A stretch of DNA of 30,055 bases from JAVEVF01 sp034005175 (GTDB taxonomy: Bacteria > Actinomycetota > Coriobacteriia > Anaerosomatales > SLCP01), in contig JAVEVF010000010.1 of NCBI GenBank assembly GCA_034005175.1, positions 1 to 30,055 of the forward strand. The letters are read 5' to 3'. Under the pieces are notes generated by a model. The model saw only the letters and a list, made by a program, of their open reading frames with translations. It ran no database searches and was not told the origin of the DNA. The position numbers and the translations under genes were made by a program. Of the stretch, positions 1 to 5,847 are shown in pieces (position 1 is the first letter of the stretch; every line of letters starts with the position of its first letter).

Positions 1-275
1 CCCTAGACATCGCCAAACGCCAGCTTGATTACGGCTTCCACCCACCCACGGAGTATTTCCCGCTCATCGAGGACGAGGCGCTGCTGATCGAGCCCACCGA
101 GACGGAGTCGCTCGATGATCTCGATCGGTTTGCAGACGCCATGCTCGCAATCGCTGAGGAAGCTGCTTGCGATCCCGCCCTCGTGAAGAACGCCCCGTAC
201 ACGACCCCGGTGCGCCGCCTCGACGAGGCGGGGGCAGCACGCCATCCTGACCTGCGGTACAAGCGGCAGAGGTGA
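1..275 (+). CDS. gcvPB: Glycine dehydrogenase (decarboxylating) subunit 2, C-terminal part (5' end outside window)
   Basis: The reading frame is open from the window edge (first full codon at 3) to TGA at 273-275, giving about 90 C-terminal residues. The stretch containing GFHPPTEYFPL, IEPTETES and KNAPYTTPVRRLDE matches the C-terminus of the PLP-binding subunit of two-subunit glycine dehydrogenases. This P-protein decarboxylates glycine and passes the aminomethyl group to the lipoyl arm of GcvH in the glycine cleavage system. Its stop overlaps the start of the lipoate-attachment gene, which fits because GcvH needs a lipoyl group. Only the tail is visible, so the catalytic lysine cannot be checked. 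Confidence 0.9.
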   Translation, partial: LDIAKRQLDYGFHPPTEYFPLIEDEALLIEPTETESLDDLDRFADAMLAIAEEAACDPALVKNAPYTTPVRRLDEAGAARHPDLRYKRQR

Positions 276-1099
276 GTGCGGTGGCGTCCTCCTGGCGCCT
301 GCTCATCGAAGACGCGCCGATGTCAGGCGTGCGCAACATGGCGGTCGATCGCGCCATCCTTGCCGCGCGTGCCCGAGACACGGCGCCGGCGACGTTGCGC
401 ATTTACAGCTGGGTGCGTCCGACCGTGACCCTCGGACGTTTTCAGGACGCAGCCGGAGTCGATCTGGGGCTTTGTGACACGTGCGGCATCGATGTCGTGC
501 GGCGATTCACCGGCGGCCGCGGCGTGTTGCATGACAATGAGATCACCTATTCTGTGGTGGCATCGACTGCAGACGGAGTGCCCCGGGGTGTTGCGGCATC
601 GTACCGGTTCTTGTGCCAAGGGCTTGTCTCAGCGTATCACCATCTCGGAATGGATGCGCAGCTCACCCGCCGGAATGTCGGGACCGCATCCTCGGCCGCG
701 TGTTATCTGCACGCCACTCCTGCGGATCTGTCACTGGGTGCTCGGAAGCTCTCCGGCAGCGCCCAGGTCTGGCAGGGAAGCGCTGTCTTGCAGCACGGAT
801 CGTTCACCATCTCACGTGATGCTGGCCTGGAGGCAGAGGTGTTTCGTCTATCGCAAGACGCCTCACGACTGCTTGTTGAGTCAACAGCGACACTGAGCGG
901 GCGTGGTGCAGGGGTACCCGAGAGGGCCGAGATCGTCAGCGCGGTAGTGCGGGGGTTTGCCGAGGGACTGGGTATCACGCTTACACCTGGTGTGTTGAGT
1001 GCGGAGGAAGAACATCTTGCACACATGTTCGCACGGGAGATAGAGGGCGAGCCCACCGCAAAGATTCCGAACGTTTCTGTTGACCTGGAGCTAGAGTGA
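272..1099 (+). CDS. lipM: Octanoyltransferase LipM / lipoate-protein ligase A family
   Basis: The 275-residue protein belongs to the BPL/LplA/LipB fold. It has RRFTGGRGVLHDNEITYSVV (about residues 77-96), the signature of the lipoate-protein ligase superfamily, and KLSGSAQ (159-165) with the conserved lysine. Cys144, in AACYLHATPADL, sits where Bacillus LipM has its catalytic Cys150. This favours octanoyl transfer from acyl carrier protein to GcvH over ATP-dependent lipoate ligation. The GTG at 272 overlaps the gcvPB stop by four bases. A second in-frame GTG at 281 has a better-spaced AGAGG (268-272) and may be the true start. The position directly after gcvPB suggests it lipoylates the glycine cleavage H protein. 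The LipM versus LplA assignment rests on the cysteine and context only. Confidence 0.85.
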   Translation: MSAVASSWRLLIEDAPMSGVRNMAVDRAILAARARDTAPATLRIYSWVRPTVTLGRFQDAAGVDLGLCDTCGIDVVRRFTGGRGVLHDNEITYSVVASTADGVPRGVAASYRFLCQGLVSAYHHLGMDAQLTRRNVGTASSAACYLHATPADLSLGARKLSGSAQVWQGSAVLQHGSFTISRDAGLEAEVFRLSQDASRLLVESTATLSGRGAGVPERAEIVSAVVRGFAEGLGITLTPGVLSAEEEHLAHMFAREIEGEPTAKIPNVSVDLELE

Positions 1100-1138
1100 A
1101 GGTTGAGGTGCTCTCGGCCCTCGCATGTCGCCGCTGTC

Positions 1139-1147
1139 TGATACAAT
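1139..1147 (+). promoter_or_regulatory. Candidate extended -10 promoter of the RsiG-like/FHA/MerR operon
   Basis: TG-A-TACAAT is an extended -10 hexamer matching TATAAT at five of six positions. It lies about 52 bases before the RsiG-like GTG start, with no good -35. The element sits inside a perfect inverted repeat, CTGAT-ACA-ATCAG (1138-1150), which could be an operator. Sequence-only call. Confidence 0.45.
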
Positions 1148-1199
1148 CAGTACGCCGGGGGTAAGCTCGGTGCAGTGCCGATTCGAAGGGAGTCGGACC

Positions 1200-1502
1200 G
1201 TGAGTGACAGCAGTCACGAGGACGTGCTGATCGACCTGGAAAGCAGGAGCAACGAAGAGCTCCGATCGATTCTCGATGAGCTCTACGAGGAGGAGCAGCG
1301 GATCTCGTACCGGCGCCGTGTGCTACACGGCAAGATCGATATCCTACGCGCCGAACTCGTGCGCCGACTGAAAGACGAGCAGGAGACCGGTGGAGATGTC
1401 ATCTCCGGCGGAGACGTGGAGCGTCTCATCGAGATTCTCGCGAGTGATCTGCGCGGCGTGTCTACGGTCGATGTGGCCGAGACGCCGGAAGAGCACGAGT
1501 AA
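1200..1502 (+). CDS. RsiG-like small protein with a c-di-GMP-binding anti-sigma motif
   Basis: The GTG at 1200 has GAAGGGA eight bases upstream, giving 100 residues. An upstream in-frame ATG at 1125 precedes the promoter candidate and is unlikely. Residues 14-60 form one charged helical stretch. It contains E32-x3-S36-x2-R39-x3-H43-x3-D47, close to the E(X)3S(X)2R(X)3Q(X)3D c-di-GMP-binding motif of RsiG, with His in place of Gln. The following ILRAELVRRLK also resembles RsiG helices. In Streptomyces, RsiG with c-di-GMP sequesters the sporulation sigma factor WhiG. Rubrobacter RsiG has a single motif copy and works as a homodimer, and the single copy here suggests the same. No sigma gene is in the window, so the partner is unknown. 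The motif is seen; c-di-GMP binding is inferred. Confidence 0.65.
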   Translation: MSDSSHEDVLIDLESRSNEELRSILDELYEEEQRISYRRRVLHGKIDILRAELVRRLKDEQETGGDVISGGDVERLIEILASDLRGVSTVDVAETPEEHE

Positions 1503-1534
1503 CGGTCGCGTAGCCATCATTACGAGGAGGGTTT

Positions 1535-1795
1535 GTGTCCACACTGGCAGAGAGATTGCAGCGCTTCATGGACGAACTCGCCACCGATGCGCTAGAGGAG
1601 CGCGTGGTGGAGTACGTCATACGTGAGGTACAGAACGGTCGCAAGCTCAGTGAGGTTTTGAAGGATCCATATGTGAAGAACCGTCTTAGCGAGGACAAGC
1701 TAGCCAAGGTCCTTGAGACTCCCGAGGTGGTCACCGCGCTTGAACAGCAGATCACGGAGTCGTTTCAGAAGCGGGAGTTCGGGTTCGCCGACTAG
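1535..1795 (+). CDS. Conserved-looking 86-residue protein of unknown function
   Basis: The GTG at 1535 is preceded by a strong GAGGAGG (1524-1530), so translation is well supported. The protein is small, soluble and mostly helical by composition. It has an acidic N-terminal helix (about residues 3-30), a middle part with IREVQNGRKLSEVLKDPYVK, and a C-terminal helix around VVTALEQQITESF. There is no signal peptide, membrane segment or cysteine. I do not recognise the family. It lies 32 bases after the RsiG-like gene and about 36 before the FHA gene on the same strand, so the three are probably cotranscribed. It could be a partner or adaptor of either neighbour; this is inference from position only. 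Confidence 0.75.
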   Translation: MSTLAERLQRFMDELATDALEERVVEYVIREVQNGRKLSEVLKDPYVKNRLSEDKLAKVLETPEVVTALEQQITESFQKREFGFAD

Positions 1796-1831
1796 ACCGC
1801 GCGGTTGCACGAACGTGAGAGGAAGCATGCC

Positions 1832-2284
1832 ATGACATCATGTCCGGCGTGTGGTCAGCGCATCGAGAAGCCATACCCCCTCGACTGCCCTTCGTGTGGC
1901 ATGAAGCTGGAGGGCACGACAGAGTCCTTCGCGCCAGTGGGCGCAGGCGAGGAATCCACGCCGCGGGCTCCTGTTCTTGAGGCTCATGGGCCGGCTCTCG
2001 TTGTGCTGAAAGGGCCAGAGGTGGGGGAGCGCTTCTTCCTCGACCGTCCCGAGCTTACCGTGGGCCGTGACACCGAGGCGGGTATCTTCCTAAACGATGT
2101 CACCGTCTCGCGAAGTCACGCGGTGCTGCATTTCAGCGGGGGAAAGGTGACGGTATCTGACGTCGGCTCGCTGAACGGCACGTTCGTGAACGGAGAGCGG
2201 GTCGACGAGGCCGTTCTCCATGACGGCGATCTGCTGCAGATCGGCAAGTTCCAGATGGTGTTCATGAACCGTGGGGGGTCGTGA
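1832..2284 (+). CDS. Zinc-ribbon plus FHA-domain protein, GarA-like
   Basis: The ATG at 1832 has GAGAGGA eight bases upstream; a TTG at 1805 in the same frame lacks this support. The 150-residue protein begins with a zinc ribbon (Cys4, Cys7, Cys19, Cys22). A C-terminal FHA domain (about 50-148) carries TVGRD, DVTVSRSHA and DVGSLNGTFVNG, the phosphothreonine-binding signature. The FHA part closely resembles mycobacterial GarA (Rv1827), which controls 2-oxoglutarate and glutamate enzymes according to phosphorylation of its N-terminal ETTS motif. Here Thr29-Thr30 in GTTES occupies an equivalent linker position and could be the switch site (inference). The next gene is a MerR regulator, as garA is followed by Rv1828. 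The N-terminal zinc ribbon is not part of mycobacterial GarA. Kinases and targets are not in the window. Confidence 0.85.
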   Translation: MTSCPACGQRIEKPYPLDCPSCGMKLEGTTESFAPVGAGEESTPRAPVLEAHGPALVVLKGPEVGERFFLDRPELTVGRDTEAGIFLNDVTVSRSHAVLHFSGGKVTVSDVGSLNGTFVNGERVDEAVLHDGDLLQIGKFQMVFMNRGGS

Positions 2285-2997
2285 GCCGGATGGCAGTTCG
2301 TGACTATATGACCATCGGTGAGGTTGTTGAGACCCTGCAACCCGCCTATCCCGATCTCTCTATCTCCAAGATCAGGTTTCTGGAGGAAGAAGGGCTCGTG
2401 TCGCCGGATAGAACGCCAGGCGGCTATCGCAAGTTCTCCACACATGACCTCAACAGGGTAGACATGATACTCAGGCTGCAGAAGGAGCATTTCCTGCCGC
2501 TCGCGGTCATCAGGGAAAAGCTCGCTGACTACGATAAGGGCAAGGTCCCACCAGAACTGCGTGGCACGGGCCCAGTGGGTTCTGAACCCGTTGCCCTGCC
2601 CTTCGAAGAGGTGGAACCGGTAGCGCTCGATGACGTGCCGGCCGTTCTCGGTCTGCCGATATCGTTCGTGCGCGAGCTGGCGGATTTCGGACTGGTGGAG
2701 ATCGCCGATGGCGAAGGCGGTCCCGAGATAGCGCCGGCCGACGTGCGCATCACACATGCAGCGTGGGATCTCAGGCGGTTTGGGATAGAACCCAGACACT
2801 TGCGTATGTACGAGACATTTGCCGAGCGAGAGGCCTCGTTCTTCGGTCAGGCGCTCATGCCCACGGTGCGCCACCGCACACCAGAGACTCACCAGAAGCT
2901 CGTTGAGACTCTCGGCGAACTCACAGGAATCACCGCCGATCTCAAAGACCATCTCCTCAGGCGCGCACTCGGACGCGTGTTCGAAGACGTCATATAG
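2281..2997 (+). CDS. MerR-family transcriptional regulator, Rv1828-like
   Basis: The 238-residue protein starts with GTG at 2281, which overlaps the FHA stop by four bases. The N-terminal winged-helix MerR domain (about residues 8-80) has YMTIGEVVETLQ, KIRFLEEEGLV and PGGYRKFSTHDLNRV, then LQKEHFLPLAVIREKL. A linker around 90-115 precedes a C-terminal effector or dimerisation region (about 116-235) of the kind found in Rv1828-type regulators. There is no metal-binding cysteine pair, so a metal-sensing role is unlikely. Tight coupling with the GarA-like gene repeats the mycobacterial order. The regulated genes and the ligand are not known from sequence. Confidence 0.9.
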   Translation: MSRMAVRDYMTIGEVVETLQPAYPDLSISKIRFLEEEGLVSPDRTPGGYRKFSTHDLNRVDMILRLQKEHFLPLAVIREKLADYDKGKVPPELRGTGPVGSEPVALPFEEVEPVALDDVPAVLGLPISFVRELADFGLVEIADGEGGPEIAPADVRITHAAWDLRRFGIEPRHLRMYETFAEREASFFGQALMPTVRHRTPETHQKLVETLGELTGITADLKDHLLRRALGRVFEDVI

Positions 2998-3002
2998 GGA
3001 GC

Positions 3003-3476
3003 ATGACACCGGACAAGACACACACGCAGGACTCGTCCTCTATCGACCAGGACCGAGAGTCGATACACTTCGCGCACCCGAGCGAACGGGTCGCAGCGGA
3101 GATTCTCGACTTCTATCACATCCGGTGGGAGTACGAGCCCACGACGTTTCCCATCGAGTGGGACGGGGAAGGGCGCGTCATTGCGTCGTTCACGCCCGAT
3201 TTCTACCTGCCCGATTCCAATCTCTACATCGAGCTCACCACCATGAGCCAAAAGCTCGTGACCAAGAAGAACCGCAAAGTGCGGCGTCTCAAAGAGCTCT
3301 ATCCCGAGGTGAATGTGAAGATCTTCTACCAGAAGGACTTCCGCCTGCTGCTCGCACGTTTCGGTCTCGGCGTGAGCGAGCGCCCGCTAGCAGAAGGCGG
3401 TGGCCTCGGCCCGAGCCAGAGGCCTCAGCCCAAAGACGCGCCGGCTGGACCTTCGCAAGATGGGACCCTCCGGTGA
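3003..3476 (+). CDS. PD-(D/E)XK nuclease-superfamily-like protein of unknown role
   Basis: The protein has 157 residues. A core at about 22-125 shows HPSE, then ASFTPDFYLPDSNLYIELT, then KVRRLKELYP and VKIFYQKDF. This is the layout of PD-(D/E)XK folds: a helical Glu, PD on one strand, E-x-K on the next. At the E-x-K site the sequence is E-L-T, with lysines only further on (TKKNRKVRR), so catalysis is doubtful or uses a shifted lysine. The C-terminal 35 residues are rich in Gly, Pro and Gln and look disordered. The gene starts five bases after the MerR gene with AGGGAG very close to the ATG, and its stop overlaps the hpt start. The family name and function are not recognised with certainty; TnsA/DUF559-like relatives are possible. 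Confidence 0.6.
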   Translation: MTPDKTHTQDSSSIDQDRESIHFAHPSERVAAEILDFYHIRWEYEPTTFPIEWDGEGRVIASFTPDFYLPDSNLYIELTTMSQKLVTKKNRKVRRLKELYPEVNVKIFYQKDFRLLLARFGLGVSERPLAEGGGLGPSQRPQPKDAPAGPSQDGTLR

Positions 3477-4048
3477 CCCGTCCCTACGTGGGCGACGAGA
3501 TCGTCGAGCGTGTCTTGTTCAGCCAGGAAGAGATTTCCAGGCGCGTGGCCGAGCTCGGGCATGCTATCTCGGAGGAACACTCGGGCCATGAGCTGCGCCT
3601 CATCACGGTCTTGCGCGGGGGTTTGTTCTTCCTATGCGACCTTTCACGTCACATCGATACGCCGCTCACGATGGATTTCATGGCGATCTCATCGTACGCG
3701 GATGGACGGGGCGGCTCGGTTCGCATCACGAAGGACCTCGATGATGATATCGAGGATGCGCGCGTCATTGTGGTGGAAGACATCATCGATACCGGCCTTA
3801 CCCTCAGCTACATCCTCTCCGTGTTGCGCCAGCGGTCTCCCGCCTCACTCGAGGTCTGCACCCTGCTTGACAAGAACACGCGCCGCATCGTCGACCTTCC
3901 CATCGCATATCGAGGCTTTTCTGTACCCGATCGCTTCTTGGTGGGTTATGGGTTAGACGTCAGCGCGCGCCTGCGCAACCTGCCGTATGTCGGTACCGTA
4001 CGCGATGAGTACGCACCCGGCGGCGCGCTAGCAGGCACATTGGGTTAG
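3473..4048 (+). CDS. hpt: Hypoxanthine phosphoribosyltransferase
   Basis: The GTG at 3473 overlaps the preceding stop by four bases and gives 191 residues, the normal length for bacterial HPRT. VIVVEDIIDTGLTL (about residues 97-110) is the PRPP-binding loop with the paired acidic residues. The N-terminal region has ITVLRGGLFFLCDL, and the C-terminal part has FLVGYGLDVSARLRNLPYVG, both family signatures. The enzyme salvages hypoxanthine, and usually guanine, with PRPP to IMP or GMP in the cytosol. A longer open frame upstream of 3473 runs through the preceding gene in another frame and is not coding. apt follows 41 bases later, and a purine permease lies 13 kb downstream. Confidence 0.95.
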   Translation: MTRPYVGDEIVERVLFSQEEISRRVAELGHAISEEHSGHELRLITVLRGGLFFLCDLSRHIDTPLTMDFMAISSYADGRGGSVRITKDLDDDIEDARVIVVEDIIDTGLTLSYILSVLRQRSPASLEVCTLLDKNTRRIVDLPIAYRGFSVPDRFLVGYGLDVSARLRNLPYVGTVRDEYAPGGALAGTLG

Positions 4049-4089
4049 TCGTATCCTGTGCACAGAAATCCGTGACGCTGGAGGGAAGC

Positions 4090-4605
4090 ATGAATCTAGA
4101 GAGCTATATTCGCGACATACCCGACTTCCCGACACCCGGGGTCGTGTTCAAAGACATAACGCCGCTCCTCGCCAGTCCCGAGGGCTTTCGTGAAGCCATC
4201 GACACCATCGTTGCCGAGTTTCGCGACAAGAACATCACGAAAGTGCTTGGCGCAGAGGCGCGAGGGTTCATCTTCGGTGGCGCGCTCGCGTACGAGCTAG
4301 GTGCTGGCTTCGTGCCCGCACGCAAGGCCGGCAAGCTGCCTTGGCAGACGAGGAAAGCCGAGTACGCACTGGAGTACGGCAACGACTCTCTGGAGATGCA
4401 TCTTGATGCCATAGGGGAGGGTGACGTCGTTCTCATCGTGGATGACGTCCTGGCCACGGGAGGCACTGCCGCGGCCAAGTCGCAGCTGGCGAAGAGCACC
4501 GGTGCGAGAGTGGAGGGCTTCGCTTTTGTCATCGAGCTGGATTTCCTCGGTGGCCGAGAGAAGCTCGGAGACGCGAAGATCGTCTCACTCATTCACGTCT
4601 TGTGA
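4090..4605 (+). CDS. apt: Adenine phosphoribosyltransferase
   Basis: The ATG at 4090 follows GGAGGGAAG (4080-4088). The 171-residue product has IRDIPDFPTPGVVFKDITPL at the N-terminus (about residues 6-25), the APRT hallmark. It also has GAEARGFIFG, RKAGKLPWQT, and the PRPP loop VLIVDDVLATGGTA (about 115-128). It converts adenine and PRPP to AMP. An in-frame ATG at 4072 would add MTLEGS but lacks a ribosome site. With hpt directly upstream it forms a purine-salvage pair, probably on the same transcript. In actinobacteria apt often precedes relA; here a convergent gene ends 33 bases away instead. Confidence 0.96.
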   Translation: MNLESYIRDIPDFPTPGVVFKDITPLLASPEGFREAIDTIVAEFRDKNITKVLGAEARGFIFGGALAYELGAGFVPARKAGKLPWQTRKAEYALEYGNDSLEMHLDAIGEGDVVLIVDDVLATGGTAAAKSQLAKSTGARVEGFAFVIELDFLGGREKLGDAKIVSLIHVL

Positions 4606-4637
4606 TCGTGCAAGCCGAGAAGCGCTGGCCACGTAGC

Positions 4638-5699
4638 CTAGTCCTTAACGACCTCCACGAACTCAACCTCAACAGTCGCTACACCTGAGAAGCCCAGCGC
4701 TTGAGCTGCTGCACGTGAGAGGTCGAGATCTCGTCCGGCGATAAACGGGCCGCGGTCGGTGACCACGACGACGATACGCCGCTCGCCACGCGTGAGCGCG
4801 AGCCGGGTACCGAACGGTAGCGTGCGTGATGCGCACGTGAAGTCGTTTTGGTTATAGATCTGGCCAGACGCGGTGGGCCGGCCATGGAACTCGTTGCCGT
4901 ACCAGGAACACACGGCTGTCTGCCGCTTCCCAAGTGAGCGGTAATGTTTCGGCTGGTGCTCGCTGCCTAGGTATGTCACGCCAGTGTGCGGTTCGACAGC
5001 CACTGGCACGTGCCTGATCTCCGCATCGAGCGCCACCGAGCTCTCGCGCCACTGCTTGCGTGTCGTGGCGATGGTTGCGCGGCGCGCTTCGAGCTCCCGG
5101 CGAGCTTCTTCGGTGAGGCGCTCGACGAGCTGTTGTTGTTCAGCAAGCGCCGTCTCCAACTCGTGCATCGAGGTGCGCTTGAAAGCTCGCAACGCCACAT
5201 CCTGTGCTTTGAGGTCATCGAGGAAAGCCGCCTGGTACTCGGCCTCTGCGGCGGCGACAGCAGCATCGGCATGCGCACGCTGATCGCGTAGGGCGATCCG
5301 GCTCAGCATGAGCAGGCGTGAGTAGAAATCGGCCAGACTCTCGGAGGTGATGAGCATGCTGACGGGATCGGCGAGCCGTGACTTGTACATGCCTATCATG
5401 CGTTGACGGTACGCTTCTTGTGCAGAGATGAGCGTGTGTCTGGCCTCTGCAAGGATCTCCTGCTGAGCGACGATGCGTAGGTTGGTCACCGCGATGCGCT
5501 CGTCGATAGCGATGCGTTCTGCACGGTGCTCCTCGATAGATTCTTCGAGGAGAAGAGCACGCTCCATCGCAGCCGTCAGTTCGGGAGCGGGCGGGACAGT
5601 AGTGGTGGCCGAGGGGGCCGCCAAGACCAGAGACGGCAGAAGTGCTGTCCCCAACAGGTGAGCTGCAAGTACTGCTGCAACAAACGCCGTGCGCTTCAC
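4638..5699 (-). CDS. Secreted coiled-coil protein with C-terminal RlpA-like double-psi beta-barrel
   Basis: The 353-residue protein starts with GTG at 5699, with AAGGG seven bases upstream. It has a signal peptide (about 1-28) and a long Ala/Glu/Arg-rich coiled coil (about 38-220) like those of EnvC- and P60-type wall hydrolase regulators. The C-terminal RlpA/3D barrel (about 262-350) has CSWYGNEFHGRPTASGQIY, LPFGTRL and VTDRGPF-AGRDLDLSRAAA. In Pseudomonas RlpA, a lytic transglycosylase for naked septal glycan, the TAAH histidine and the DRGP aspartate are needed. Here the Asp is kept, but the His position reads Ser (TCASRTLP). It may therefore bind or modify peptidoglycan differently. It is divergent from a similarly built NlpC/P60 protein, so the two may act at the same wall site. 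Confidence 0.85.
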   Translation of the reverse strand: MKRTAFVAAVLAAHLLGTALLPSLVLAAPSATTTVPPAPELTAAMERALLLEESIEEHRAERIAIDERIAVTNLRIVAQQEILAEARHTLISAQEAYRQRMIGMYKSRLADPVSMLITSESLADFYSRLLMLSRIALRDQRAHADAAVAAAEAEYQAAFLDDLKAQDVALRAFKRTSMHELETALAEQQQLVERLTEEARRELEARRATIATTRKQWRESSVALDAEIRHVPVAVEPHTGVTYLGSEHQPKHYRSLGKRQTAVCSWYGNEFHGRPTASGQIYNQNDFTCASRTLPFGTRLALTRGERRIVVVVTDRGPFIAGRDLDLSRAAAQALGFSGVATVEVEFVEVVKD

Positions 5700-5776
5700 G
5701 TCCCAGCCCTTCGAGGTGGGGGAGGGTGCCCATGAGCCGTTATGCAGGACAAATATGATACCATCAGTGTAGATTT

Positions 5777-5802
5777 CGGCGGAATCCGCCGATACCTATA
5801 GT
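5777..5802 (+). promoter_or_regulatory. Palindrome and candidate -10 between the divergent wall genes
   Basis: CGGCGGA-A-TCCGCCG (5777-5791) is a perfect 7-bp inverted repeat. It is followed by TATAGT (5797-5802), a -10 matching at five of six positions and about 46 bases before the NlpC/P60 start. A second TATGAT lies at 5754-5759. No convincing -35 is seen. The palindrome could be an operator shared by both wall genes. Confidence 0.35.
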
Positions 5803-5847
5803 GCCGGTGGTACCTCGAACGAAGTCTACGCCGCAGCAGGAGGTCCA

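Noticed and set aside
2116..3021. Open frame of 301 codons on the - strand
   Set aside because: Shadow of the FHA and MerR genes, which have overlapping starts and clear domains.
2819..3472. Upstream extension of the hpt frame
   Set aside because: Runs through the MerR and nuclease-like genes in another frame; HPRT homology starts at 3473 and gives a normal length.
4606..4637. Bidirectional terminator between apt and the RlpA-like gene
   Set aside because: Only a 4-bp CTTG/CAAG stem is present and there is no T-tract on either side.
5700..5847. c-di-AMP (ydaO) riboswitch before the NlpC/P60 gene
   Set aside because: Such elements control related wall hydrolases, but the leader is short and I see none of the conserved core sequences.
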